Made by a program: the position numbers and the translations under genes
Part shown: one piece after another, positions 55,191-64,000 of the stretch
How positions within the stretch are numbered: the first letter of the stretch is position 1
Layout of the letters: the number at the start of each line of letters is the position of its first letter
The notes under the pieces: model-generated
The model's database searches: none
The model's input: only the letters and a program-made list of their open reading frames with translations
Told to the model about the DNA's origin: nothing
Source: Pseudomonas moorei
GTDB taxonomy: Bacteria > Pseudomonadota > Gammaproteobacteria > Pseudomonadales > Pseudomonadaceae
DNA length: 64,000 bases
Assembly: GCF_008801475.1 (NCBI RefSeq)
Contig: NZ_VZPP01000016.1
Coordinates: 83,693-147,692 of the forward strand
Direction of reading: 5' to 3'

Positions 55191-55688
55191 ATGGAAATGC
55201 TGAAGTTTGGTAAATTTGCTGCGCTGGCTCTGGCCATGGCTGTAGCTGTAGGTTGCTCGTCCAAAGGCGGCGACAACGCCGGTCAAGGCGCTGTTGATCC
55301 AAACGCTGGTTATGGCGCCAACACTGGTGCTGTTGACGGTTCCCTGAGCGAAGAAGCTGCTCTGCGCGCAATCACCACCTTCTACTTCGAATACGATAGC
55401 TCGGACCTGAAGCCAGAAGCCATGCGCGCTCTGGACGTTCACGCCAAAGACCTGAAAGCAAACGGCGCTCGCGTTGTTCTGGAAGGCAACACCGACGAAC
55501 GTGGTACTCGTGAGTACAACATGGCACTGGGCGAGCGTCGTGCGAAAGCCGTTCAGCGCTACCTGGTACTGCAAGGTGTTTCCCCAGCTCAGCTGGAACT
55601 GGTTTCCTACGGCGAAGAGCGTCCAGTTGCTACCGGCAACGACGAGCAGTCCTGGGCTCAAAACCGTCGCGTCGAACTGCGTAAGTAA
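55191..55688 (+). CDS. pal: Peptidoglycan-associated lipoprotein Pal (OprL)
   Basis: A 165-aa outer-membrane lipoprotein. The signal sequence ends in lipobox VAVGCSS (Cys at about residue 22). The OmpA-like C-domain contains YFEYDSSDLKPEAM and EGNTDERGTREYNMALGERR, the diaminopimelate-binding segment. TAGGAG gives a strong ribosome site. In Pseudomonas this protein is called OprL. Confidence 0.96.
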   Translation: MEMLKFGKFAALALAMAVAVGCSSKGGDNAGQGAVDPNAGYGANTGAVDGSLSEEAALRAITTFYFEYDSSDLKPEAMRALDVHAKDLKANGARVVLEGNTDERGTREYNMALGERRAKAVQRYLVLQGVSPAQLELVSYGEERPVATGNDEQSWAQNRRVELRK

Positions 55689-55694
55689 TTCGTC

Positions 55695-56534
55695 ATGCGA
55701 ACGTGCCGTCGTGCTGTAACTGTTCTGGCTCTCAGTCTCGCACCGCTCGCGGTGTGGGCTGCGGTTCCTGTGGTCGATAACAACTCCGGTTATAACAATA
55801 GCGGGAGCAGTTATCCGCCTGCAGGTTACGGTACGAACGGCGCCTATGCCGGGGGAGGGGTTTCGGCCCCTGTCTCGGCACAGGGCGAGCTGTTCAACCA
55901 ACTGCAATCGATGCAGCAACAAATCGAGCGTCAGCAAGGCGCAATCGAGGTTCTGCAAAATGATGTAGCGCGCATGAAGCAGGAAAACCTGGAGCGATAC
56001 CAGGACCTGGATCGGCGCATAGGAACCGGCGCTGCACCGGCCGCGACTCCTGAGAATTTTTCTACCGGTGGCGATTTGAACGCCCCCGTTGCAGCAGCAG
56101 GCGCAGGTGCAGGGGCGGCCGCCGCTCAAGCACCGGCCGCGGGTAGCGAACCGGCGGACCCGGCGAAGGAAAAGCTCTATTACGACGCAGCCTTCGACTT
56201 GATCAAAGCCAAGGATTTCGACAAGGCCAGTCAGGCTTTCGCCGCATTCCTGCGCAAATACCCGAACAGCCAATACGCGGGTAATGCCCAGTACTGGTTG
56301 GGCGAAGTGAACCTGGCCAAGGGCGATCTGCAAGGCGCAGGTCAGGCGTTTGCCAAGGTTTCGCAGCTGTACCCGAAGCACGCGAAGGTGCCTGATTCGC
56401 TGTACAAGCTCGCTGATGTGGAGCGCCGTCTCGGTCATACCGACCGCGTCAAAGGCATTCTGCAGCAGGTGGTTTCCCAATATCCGGGCACTTCCGCCGC
56501 TCAGCTGGCTCAACGCGATTTGCAGCGCATGTAA
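55695..56534 (+). CDS. cpoB: Cell division coordinator CpoB (YbgF)
   Basis: A 279-aa periplasmic protein: signal peptide (to about residue 22, AVWAAVP), a Gln-rich coiled coil (QSMQQQIERQQGAIEVLQND), an alanine/glycine linker and three C-terminal TPR-like repeats (YYDAAFDLIKAKDFDKASQA, GNAQYWLGEVNLAKGDLQGA, SLYKLADVERRLGHTDRVKG). CpoB ties peptidoglycan synthesis to Tol-Pal constriction. It is the last gene of the tol-pal unit. Confidence 0.94.
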   Translation: MRTCRRAVTVLALSLAPLAVWAAVPVVDNNSGYNNSGSSYPPAGYGTNGAYAGGGVSAPVSAQGELFNQLQSMQQQIERQQGAIEVLQNDVARMKQENLERYQDLDRRIGTGAAPAATPENFSTGGDLNAPVAAAGAGAGAAAAQAPAAGSEPADPAKEKLYYDAAFDLIKAKDFDKASQAFAAFLRKYPNSQYAGNAQYWLGEVNLAKGDLQGAGQAFAKVSQLYPKHAKVPDSLYKLADVERRLGHTDRVKGILQQVVSQYPGTSAAQLAQRDLQRM

Positions 56535-56556
56535 GCCTGCTTGACCCGTTTCGAAG

Positions 56557-56584
56557 AAACCCGCGCTTGTCGCGGGTTTTTTCG
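56557..56584 (+). terminator. Terminator after cpoB
   Basis: AAACCCGCG / CGCGGGTTT stem, short loop, then TTTTCG. It closes the tol-pal transcript. Confidence 0.9.
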
Positions 56585-56701
56585 TTAGAATTCACCCCCT
56601 TTTTTCTGAAACACGCTTTTTGGGGCCTGCGCATTGCCGGGGTTCCTTGAAGTGCCTGACGGAGGCGGACAGCCTGTTTAGCTGTTACGCCCGTGGCGAC
56701 T

Positions 56702-57349
56702 ATGCAAGACACATTGAGAATTACCGAAGTTTTCTACTCGTTGCAGGGTGAAACTCGGACTGCCGGCCTGCCCACTGTTTTTGTGCGTTTGACTGGCTGT
56801 CCGTTGCGTTGCCAATACTGCGACAGCGCCTACGCCTTCACTGGCGGAACCCTTCGTACGCTCGACGACATCCTCGAGCAAGTGGCCGGTTTCCGCCCGC
56901 GTTATGTCTGTGTCACCGGCGGCGAGCCCCTGGCACAACCCAACGCCATTCCACTGCTCAAGCGGTTATGCGATGCCGGTTACCAAGTGTCACTGGAAAC
57001 CAGTGGTTCTCTCGATATATCGGCGGTAGATTCCCGGGTCAGTCGCGTCGTCGACCTGAAAACTCCAGGTTCGAAAGAAGCGCATCGCAACCGTTACGAG
57101 AACATTGAATTGCTCACGCCCAACGATCAGGTGAAGTTCGTGATCTGCTCGCGGGAAGACTATGACTGGTCGGTGTCCAAGCTGATCCAGTACGGTCTTG
57201 ATCAGCGCGCCGGCGAAGTCCTGTTTTCGCCTAGTCACCATGATCTTAATGCTCGAGACCTGGCTGACTGGGTGGTGGCAGACAACCTGCCAGTACGCCT
57301 GCAATTGCAGCTGCATAAATATCTTTGGAATGACGAGCCGGGGCGCTGA
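56702..57349 (+). CDS. queE: 7-carboxy-7-deazaguanine synthase
   Basis: Radical-SAM enzyme that makes 7-carboxy-7-deazaguanine in queuosine synthesis; 215 aa. The N-terminus is MQDTLRITEVFYSLQGET, and the cluster cysteines are in GCPLRCQYCDSAYAF (CxxxCxxC). A GTG nine bases upstream is a possible start; MQDTL is the usual family start. It is followed by queC. Confidence 0.93.
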   Translation: MQDTLRITEVFYSLQGETRTAGLPTVFVRLTGCPLRCQYCDSAYAFTGGTLRTLDDILEQVAGFRPRYVCVTGGEPLAQPNAIPLLKRLCDAGYQVSLETSGSLDISAVDSRVSRVVDLKTPGSKEAHRNRYENIELLTPNDQVKFVICSREDYDWSVSKLIQYGLDQRAGEVLFSPSHHDLNARDLADWVVADNLPVRLQLQLHKYLWNDEPGR

Positions 57350-57350
57350 A

Positions 57351-58043
57351 ATGACAGAACAACTGAACACTGCTGAAAAACGTGCGGTCATCCTGCTTTC
57401 CGGAGGTTTGGACTCGGCGACCGTCGTCGCCATGGCCCGCGCCGAAGGCTACAGCTGCTACACCATGAGCTTCGACTATGGTCAGCGGCACCGTGCTGAA
57501 TTACACGCCGCCGAACGTGTTGCCCGCGATCTGGGCGTGGTCGAGCACAAGGTCATCGGACTGAACCTGAATGGCATTGGCGGTTCAGCGTTGACCGATA
57601 GCAGCATCGACGTACCGGAATCGCCAAGCGAAGGCATTCCGGTGACTTACGTCCCTGCACGCAACACGGTGTTTCTGTCGCTGGCGCTGGGCTGGGCGGA
57701 AGTGCTGGGTGCGCGTGACATCTTTATCGGTGTGAATGCGGTCGATTACTCCGGTTACCCCGACTGCCGTCCCGAATTTGTCGAAGCGTTCGAGCGCATG
57801 GCCAATCTGGCCACCAAGGCCGGTGTAGAAGGGCAGGGGTTTCGCATCCAGGCGCCACTGCAAAACCTGAGCAAGGCGCAGATCGTTCAGGCGGGCGTGA
57901 AGCTTGGTGTGGATTACAGTCTGACCGTTTCTTGCTATCAGGCCGACGATAACGGCCGTGCCTGCGGCAAATGCGATAGCTGCCGATTGCGTGCGGAAGG
58001 CTTTTCGGCGGCCGGAATCAGTGATCCAACACCTTATTTTTGA
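57351..58043 (+). CDS. queC: 7-cyano-7-deazaguanine synthase
   Basis: Converts 7-carboxy-7-deazaguanine to preQ0 with ATP and ammonia; 230 aa. The PP-loop ATP site is ILLSGGLDSATVVAMA, and the zinc-binding C-terminus is CYQADDNGRACGKCDSCRLR with four cysteines. It starts 1 bp after the queE stop. The stop codon lies inside a hairpin (58027-58064). Confidence 0.95.
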   Translation: MTEQLNTAEKRAVILLSGGLDSATVVAMARAEGYSCYTMSFDYGQRHRAELHAAERVARDLGVVEHKVIGLNLNGIGGSALTDSSIDVPESPSEGIPVTYVPARNTVFLSLALGWAEVLGARDIFIGVNAVDYSGYPDCRPEFVEAFERMANLATKAGVEGQGFRIQAPLQNLSKAQIVQAGVKLGVDYSLTVSCYQADDNGRACGKCDSCRLRAEGFSAAGISDPTPYF

Positions 58044-58064
58044 TTTATTTCAAAATAGGTGTTG
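58027..58064. other. Palindrome over the queC stop codon
   Basis: CAACACCTTATTTT and CAAAATAGGTGTTG form a near-perfect inverted repeat around GATTTATT, with one bulge. It covers the end of queC and touches the -35 of the tRNA promoter. It could terminate queC mRNA, though no T-tract follows. Confidence 0.6.
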
Positions 58065-58089
58065 AATAGTCCTTAAAAATCAGTATTAT
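58062..58089 (+). promoter_or_regulatory. Promoter of tRNA-Lys
   Basis: TTGAAT, a 16-base spacer, TATTAT, ending 17 bases before the tRNA. Confidence 0.6.
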
Positions 58090-58106
58090 ACGCGCCACCA
58101 CACAGC

Positions 58107-58182
58107 GGGTCGTTAGCTCAGTTGGTAGAGCAGTTGGCTTTTAACCAATTGGTCGTAGGTTCGAATCCCACACGACCCACCA
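58107..58182 (+). tRNA. tRNA-Lys (anticodon UUU)
   Basis: A full 76-base cloverleaf. Acceptor stem GGGTCGT pairs with ACGACCC, D-arm GCTC/GAGC, anticodon stem GTTGG/CCAAT with loop CTTTTAA (anticodon TTT), T-arm loop GTTCGAATC, and encoded CCA at the 3' end. Single copy here. Confidence 0.97.
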
Positions 58183-58454
58183 TTTTCAAGCTGTTTTAAA
58201 AGTCTGGAAGGCCCACGAAAGTGAGGATTTCCGGATTTTTTTTTGCCTGCGATTCAGGGTTGCTCAGATTCTGGGCGTCACCTCATGACGCAAGTCAGAA
58301 TCATCTTTTGCATCGTCGGGATATTCTGTAGCCTTGCGCAGCTTCAACGCTGTCCGTGCCTGATCAATACTCACTTTCCCGGCGGTACCCAGCAGGGTCT
58401 GGAGCCGGGTGTATACTCGACTTTCGCGCGAATGCGCCTGCAGGTCTTGCGAAC

Positions 58455-59513
58455 ATGACGCAGATTTCCGAACGCCTTCTGGTTCAAGCCCACCTCGACG
58501 CCAAGCAGCCCAAGCCGCTGACCGCCGATGAGGAAGCCCATTACCGTGCCGCCATCGCTGCCGAGCTCAAGGCTCAGGACGCAGTGCTGGTTGCTCACTT
58601 CTATTGTGACCCGATCATTCAGGCCCTGGCCGAAGAAACCGGTGGCTGTGTCTCCGACTCGCTGGAGATGGCTCGCTTTGGCAATGATCATCCGGCCAAG
58701 ACCGTCGTGGTCGCCGGTGTGAAGTTCATGGGCGAAACCGCCAAGATCCTTAATCCGGAAAAAAGAATCCTGATGCCGACCCTGGAAGCGACCTGTTCGC
58801 TGGATCTGGGTTGCCCGGTCGACGAGTTTTCCGCGTTCTGCGATCAGCACCCCGAGCGTACTGTGGTGGTTTATGCCAATACGTCGGCGGCGGTCAAAGC
58901 CCGGGCGGATTGGGTGGTGACCTCAAGCTGCGCGCTGGAGATCGTCGAAAGCCTGATGGATAACGGCGAAACGATCATCTGGGGGCCGGACAAGCACCTG
59001 GGCACTTACATTCAGCGCCAGACTGGCGCCGACATGCTGCTTTGGGATGGCGCCTGCATCGTTCACGAAGAATTCAAATCGAAGCAGCTCGAAGACATGA
59101 AGGCGCTGTATCCGGATGCGGCAATTCTGGTGCACCCGGAATCGCCGACATCGGTGATCGAGCTGGCGGATGCCGTTGGTTCCACCAGTCAGTTGATCGC
59201 GGCGGCGCAGAGCCTTCCGAACAAGACCCTGATTGTCGCCACTGATCGTGGCATTTTCTACAAGATGCAGCAGTTGTGTCCTGACAAGGTCTTTATCGAA
59301 GCGCCAACGGCCGGTAACGGCGCTGCATGCCGCAGCTGCGCGCACTGCCCATGGATGGCGATGAATACCCTTGAGCGCACGCTCAAGAGCTTGAAGGAAG
59401 GGGCAAATGAGATCTTTGTTGATCCTGCGCTGATTCCACAGGCGATTCGACCGCTGAAGCGGATGCTCGACTTCACCCAGGCTGCGCGGATGAAACTGGC
59501 GGGCAACGCCTGA
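58455..59513 (+). CDS. nadA: Quinolinate synthase
   Basis: Makes quinolinate from iminoaspartate and dihydroxyacetone phosphate, the NAD precursor step, with a [4Fe-4S] cluster; 352 aa. Cluster cysteines are read from EATCSLDLGCPVDEF, VTSSCALEIVESL and CRSCAHCPWMAMN. Start at ATG 58455; a longer frame from 58356 includes the promoter. A -10 TATACT lies at about 58412. Confidence 0.96.
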   Translation: MTQISERLLVQAHLDAKQPKPLTADEEAHYRAAIAAELKAQDAVLVAHFYCDPIIQALAEETGGCVSDSLEMARFGNDHPAKTVVVAGVKFMGETAKILNPEKRILMPTLEATCSLDLGCPVDEFSAFCDQHPERTVVVYANTSAAVKARADWVVTSSCALEIVESLMDNGETIIWGPDKHLGTYIQRQTGADMLLWDGACIVHEEFKSKQLEDMKALYPDAAILVHPESPTSVIELADAVGSTSQLIAAAQSLPNKTLIVATDRGIFYKMQQLCPDKVFIEAPTAGNGAACRSCAHCPWMAMNTLERTLKSLKEGANEIFVDPALIPQAIRPLKRMLDFTQAARMKLAGNA

Positions 59514-59537
59514 GATCCACCGGCTAGTAGAAAAAAC

Positions 59538-59627
59538 TGTGGGAGCGAGCCTCATCTCGATGGCGGACTGTCAGTCACAGGCATGTTGACTGATAAGCTG
59601 CCTTCGCGAGCGGGCTCGCTCCCACAA
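59538..59627. repeat. REPIN between nadA and the RDD gene
   Basis: TGTGGGAGCGAGCCTCATCT (continuing CGATGG) and CCTTCGCGAGCGGGCTCGCT (continuing CCCACA) are inverted copies. The first arm has CATCTCG in place of GCTCGCG, so it has diverged. Confidence 0.82.
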
Positions 59628-59646
59628 TGATTTGTGCGGTGCGAAT

Positions 59647-60135
59647 TTATTTGGATTTCTTTGGAATCTGCACCAGTTGAGTATTGGAATACATGTCATG
59701 CCAGCTGCGTTTCTGCTTGTCGTACAGCGACCAGAAGAAACCCAAGCCCAGGCATAGCAACGACGCGATAGACACCACGAAACGCAGCAAAGCTTGCCAC
59801 AGGCTGATTGAGGAGCCGTCGGCATTCTGGACGCGGATGCACCAGACCTGCATCCCCAACGTCTGGCCAGACCAGGTCCAGAACTTGGCGAAAAATCCGA
59901 ACAGTACGAACAGGAGCACTGTCGACAGCAGTGGATCGCCATCCAGCGCGCCAGATTCGGTGAGGGCGCGCATTTTGTCTTCGCCGATGATCGCCATTTG
60001 AACCATCTTGTAAATGCCGCTCGTCACGATCAATAGAGCCGTGCACAGCAGGAAGTCGTAGAACATCGCTGCCAGGCGACGACCCAGGCCCGCGGCAGGA
60101 AATTCGCCCTGGGGGGTAAGCAGGTGTTTCGGCAT
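59647..60135 (-). CDS. RDD-domain membrane protein
   Basis: A 162-aa inner-membrane protein with the RDD motif in its first helix region (LGRRLAAMFYDFLLCTALLI). Hydrophobic segments lie at about 25-48, 75-92 and 118-140, with GQTLGMQVWCIRVQNADGSS between the second and third. RDD proteins are of unclear function; some act in ion or osmolyte transport. It converges with nadA across a REPIN. Confidence 0.84.
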   Translation of the reverse strand: MPKHLLTPQGEFPAAGLGRRLAAMFYDFLLCTALLIVTSGIYKMVQMAIIGEDKMRALTESGALDGDPLLSTVLLFVLFGFFAKFWTWSGQTLGMQVWCIRVQNADGSSISLWQALLRFVVSIASLLCLGLGFFWSLYDKQKRSWHDMYSNTQLVQIPKKSK

Positions 60136-60184
60136 GGCAGGCTCTCGGCGAAAAAAGAAGCCATTTTACGGATTTGCGCGCACA

Positions 60185-60222
60185 AAAAAGCCCCTGATGT
60201 CAGCATCAGGGGCTTTTTCGTA
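60185..60222. terminator. Terminator of the cold-shock gene
   Basis: AGCCCCTGATG / CATCAGGGGCT forms an 11-bp stem with a short loop, A-tract on the left (T-tract on the minus strand). It lies 9 bases past the cold-shock gene stop. Confidence 0.88.
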
Positions 60223-60230
60223 ACAGAAAA

Positions 60231-60443
60231 TTAGGCTTCTGCGATGACTTCGTCAGCCTGCATGCCTTTCTGGCCTTGCACGGCGATGAAAGTCACTTTT
60301 TGGCCTTCTTTCAGGCTCTTGAAGCCGTTGCCCTGGATGGCGCGGAAATGTACGAACAGATCCGGACCGCTCTCTGGAGTGATAAAACCAAAACCTTTCT
60401 CGTCGTTAAACCACTTGACGGTACCGCTCTGACGTTGGGACAT
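60231..60443 (-). CDS. Cold-shock protein (CspA/CapB family)
   Basis: A 70-aa single CSD protein, an RNA chaperone. RNP1 (KGFGFITPE) and RNP2 (DLFVHFRAI) are intact, preceded by GTVKWFNDE. Such genes usually carry long, thermosensitive 5' leaders, and 402 bp lie upstream here. It lies beside the glycine cleavage genes, with no evident functional link. Confidence 0.94.
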
Positions 60444-60845
60444 TTCTTATTTCCTTTGACGCTAAAATTAATGACAGTCTCCTTCTCATGAAAGAGTACT
60501 GGGGCTGGTTGCAGGAGAGTAAGAAGACGTCGAACGGGATGTAGCTAACTTGTAGGCTACTGCCCAGGTCACGATTCCAAGCGACCCATGCAAACACAGT
60601 GAACAAACTCTACGCCAACTATGGGAGAAAAAACAAGCCCTGCGAAGTCCCCAGATTTCCTCAGTTTGAGCAATTTAACGGCCTGTTAGTGGGCGCTTAT
60701 TCGTTATGCTGGTTCAATTGTTTTCGATCGTTATAAGCAAAGTTCATAATCGAAGCTTAGAGTCAAACGATGCACTATTTTATGGCGGTTGCGTTACACA
60801 TTAGTGCACTGTTAACGCAACCGCGTTACTTATAGGAACAGTCAA
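60444..60845. other. Leader and intergenic region of the cold-shock gene
   Basis: No gene seen in 402 bp. The csp promoter and leader must lie here. It contains one strong inverted repeat, listed separately. Confidence 0.45.
60785..60824 (-). other. Strong hairpin after gcvT
   Basis: GCGGTTGCGTTA / TAACGCAACCGC has a 12-bp perfect stem and a 16-base loop. It lies 21 bases beyond the gcvT stop codon on the minus strand. There is no U-tract, so it may be a processing or stability element rather than a standard terminator. Confidence 0.6.
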
Positions 60846-61970
60846 TCAGCCGCGATAGTAGCGTTGTGGAACAAATGGCATTTTGCTTACAAGCAAAGGC
60901 ACCTTTTTCCCACGAACAATTGCCCACACCGGCGTATCGAGAGCGATGTAGGCGCTGTCGAGGTAGCCCATCGCCAAAGGACCGCCGAGGGTCGGCCCGA
61001 AACCGCCGCTGCAGACGCTGCCGATGATCTCGCTGGCTTCATTGACGATCTCTGCGCCTTCGCGCACCGGGGTGCGTTCCTGCGGCAGCAGACCGACCCG
61101 TTTGCGGTTAACGCCGCCCTGTTGTTGGGCGAATACGATCTCTGCACCCGGGAAGCCACCGGCGCGCGCGCCATCGGCACGGCGTGGCTTGGATATGGCC
61201 CACAACAGGCTGGCCTCGATCGGGGTGGTGTCGGTGTTCATGTCGTGGCCGTACAGGCACAGGCCGGCTTCCAGGCGCAACGAGTCGCGCGCGCCGAGGC
61301 CGATGGCTTCGACTTCCGGCTCGGCCAGCAGGGCGCGGGCCAGGGCTTCGGCATTTTGCGTCGGCACGGAAATTTCGAAGCCGTCTTCACCGGTGTAGCC
61401 CGAGCGGCTGACAAAGCACTCCACGCCCAAAAGTTTCACACGGGTGAACTGCATGAACGTCATCTTCGCCACTTCCGACGCCAGTCGTGCCAGGACAGTG
61501 ACCGCTGTCGGGCCTTGCAGTGCGAGCAGGGCACGCTCTTCGAACAGAGACTCGATGGAGCATTGATCGCCAATATGCTTGCGCAGGTGCGCCAGATCCT
61601 GATCTTTACAGGCGGCATTGACCACCAGGAACAATTCGTCGTTACCCAGGTTGGCGACCATCAGGTCGTCGAGGATGCCACCGCTCTCATTGGTGAACAT
61701 CGCGTAACGTTGCATACCCACTGGCAGGTCGATGATGTCCACCGGCACGAGGGTTTCCAGGGCCTTGGCGGCATTGGCACCGGTCAGGCGGATCTGGCCC
61801 ATGTGCGAAACATCAAACAGTCCGGCCTGGTCGCGGGTGTGCTGGTGTTCTTTCATCACGCCCAGCGGGTACTGCACAGGCATGTCATAGCCTGCGAACG
61901 GAACCATGCGTGCGCCGAGTTCGATATGCAGGGCGTGCAACGGGGTTTTCAACAGTGGTTCGGTGGACAT
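60846..61970 (-). CDS. gcvT: Glycine cleavage system T protein (aminomethyltransferase)
   Basis: Transfers the methylene group of glycine to tetrahydrofolate in the glycine cleavage complex; 374 aa. GARMVPFAGYDMPVQYPLGV, FDVSHMGQI, the catalytic-region RSGYTGEDGFEIS and GLGARDSLRLEAGLCLYGHD are all present. It is the last gene of the gcvP-sdaA-gcvT group on the minus strand, 36 bp after sdaA. Confidence 0.95.
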   Translation of the reverse strand: MSTEPLLKTPLHALHIELGARMVPFAGYDMPVQYPLGVMKEHQHTRDQAGLFDVSHMGQIRLTGANAAKALETLVPVDIIDLPVGMQRYAMFTNESGGILDDLMVANLGNDELFLVVNAACKDQDLAHLRKHIGDQCSIESLFEERALLALQGPTAVTVLARLASEVAKMTFMQFTRVKLLGVECFVSRSGYTGEDGFEISVPTQNAEALARALLAEPEVEAIGLGARDSLRLEAGLCLYGHDMNTDTTPIEASLLWAISKPRRADGARAGGFPGAEIVFAQQQGGVNRKRVGLLPQERTPVREGAEIVNEASEIIGSVCSGGFGPTLGGPLAMGYLDSAYIALDTPVWAIVRGKKVPLLVSKMPFVPQRYYRG

Positions 61971-62006
61971 ATTCAGCTCCTGAAGAAGTGTGCAGGTGAG
62001 CGCACA

Positions 62007-63383
<1,377 letters not shown>

Positions 63384-63440
63384 GGTTGTTCTCCGGTTTC
63401 TTGTTATAGGAATGGACGGAAATACTGGCTTGATGCATTC

Positions 63441-63535
63441 CTTGTGGGAGCTGGCTTGCCAGCGATGGCGATGGGGCAGGCAACAGATACGTAGACTGAT
63501 CCACCCTCATCGCTGGCAAGCCAGCTCCTACAAGG
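63441..63535. repeat. REPIN between gcvP and sdaA
   Basis: TTGTGGGAGCTGGCTTGCCA (continuing GCGATGG) and CATCGCTGGCAAGCCAGCTC (continuing CTACAAGG) are inverted copies. This is the GCTGGCTTGCCAGC subfamily, in the place where P. aeruginosa has glyA in its gcv cluster (from memory). Confidence 0.88.
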
Positions 63536-63587
63536 GTTTTGTGGCGTTGTCGAAAGCGGGGGCGAGCAAACCCGCCCCCTCATTCGA

Positions 63588-64000
63588 TTAAGCGTAGCTT
63601 TCGATCGACGGGCAGGCGCAAACCAGGTTGCGGTCGCCGAAGACGTTGTCGACGCGACCGACCGGCGGCCAGTACTTGCCTTCGATCAGCGACGCTACCG
63701 GATAAACCGCCTGCTCCCGGCTATACGGATGCGACCACTCGCCCACCAGCTCCGCCGCCGTATGCGGGGCGTTTTTCAGTGGGTTGTCGTCTTTGTCCAG
63801 GCTGCCATTTTCCACCGCGCGGATTTCTTCGCGGATGCGGATCATGGCGTCGCAGAAGCGGTCCAGTTCTTCTTTGGATTCGCTTTCGGTCGGCTCGATC
63901 ATCAGCGTGCCGGCCACCGGGAAGGACATGGTCGGGGCGTGGAAGCCGAAGTCGATCAGGCGCTTGGCCACGTCGTCGACGCTGATGCCGCTGCTGTCTT
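63588..64000 (-). CDS. gcvP: Glycine dehydrogenase (P protein), C-terminal end only
   Basis: The reading frame runs off the window. The visible 137 residues (SSGISVDDVAKRL at the upstream end, then DFGFHAPTMSFPVAGTLMIE, FCDAMIRIREE, YPVASLIEGKYWPPVGRVDN and DRNLVCACPSIESYA at the end) are the C-terminus of the pyridoxal-phosphate decarboxylase of the glycine cleavage system. The next gene on this strand is sdaA after a REPIN. Confidence 0.93.
   Translation of the reverse strand, partial: DSSGISVDDVAKRLIDFGFHAPTMSFPVAGTLMIEPTESESKEELDRFCDAMIRIREEIRAVENGSLDKDDNPLKNAPHTAAELVGEWSHPYSREQAVYPVASLIEGKYWPPVGRVDNVFGDRNLVCACPSIESYA

Overview
This window is a piece of a Pseudomonas chromosome, most likely from the P. 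fluorescens complex. The evidence is GC-rich Pseudomonas-style coding throughout, an oprD porin, an MvaT-type H-NS protein, REP/REPIN palindromes of the GCGAGC..GCTCGC type in many intergenic gaps, and gene orders I recall from P. aeruginosa PAO1 (fumarase-sadC-pykA-sbcB-mvaT-purU, dciA-secA-argJ, oprD-slyX-aspS-ruv-tol-pal-queC). These comparisons are from memory and were not checked against a database.

Layout. 1-3150: end of a polyamine-type ABC importer (permease and ATPase) facing an AraC regulator. 3.2-4.5 kb: small monooxygenase-like protein, a 76-aa unknown and a flavin reductase. 4.7-9.4 kb: an MHS-type dicarboxylate/2-oxoglutarate transporter next to a sigma-54 response regulator and its DctB/MifS-like kinase. 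The intergenic gap has a clear -24/-12 promoter and two copies of an 18-bp dyad. 9.6-16.5 kb: class I fumarase, a six-TM diguanylate cyclase (SadC-like), a ferredoxin reductase, a crotonase, pyruvate kinase and a TPR lipoprotein. 16.5-19.1 kb: PilZ protein, then an AT-rich patch with an orphan gene and the decayed remains of a DUF58 gene. 19.1-22.5 kb: sbcB, mvaT, purU. 22.5-27.4 kb: flippase, deacetylase and glycosyltransferase operon, then an amino-acid chemoreceptor. 27.5-29.5 kb: HerA-like ATPase and DciA. 29.8-41 kb: secA, argJ, GST, a MutT-ThiE fusion, cobalamin adenosyltransferase, sensor kinase, panE, yajQ, mscS. 41-45.8 kb: oprD, HIT protein, slyX, a membrane cold-shock-domain protein, an RHH protein and an FmdB zinc ribbon. 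45.9-59.5 kb: aspS, pmpR/yebC, ruvCAB, ybgC-tolQRAB-pal-cpoB, queE, queC, tRNA-Lys, nadA. 59.6-64 kb: RDD protein, cold-shock protein, and gcvT, sdaA and the end of gcvP.

Most of the window is core genome: DNA repair and recombination (ruvABC, sbcB), envelope integrity (Tol-Pal), protein export (secA), cofactor synthesis (queuosine, NAD, pantothenate, cobalamin), central carbon metabolism (fumarase, pykA) and one-carbon metabolism (gcvT, gcvP, sdaA, purU). I see no CRISPR array, prophage, transposase or rRNA. The accessory-looking stretch is 17.1-19.1 kb. There a low-GC gene of unknown function, with its own promoter and an 18-bp dyad, sits beside a DUF58 pseudogene, where relatives (from memory) carry a MoxR/DUF58/VWA operon. 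I found no strong evidence for an entirely new system. The best candidates for follow-up are that orphan gene and the regulatory dyads at 6182-6231.
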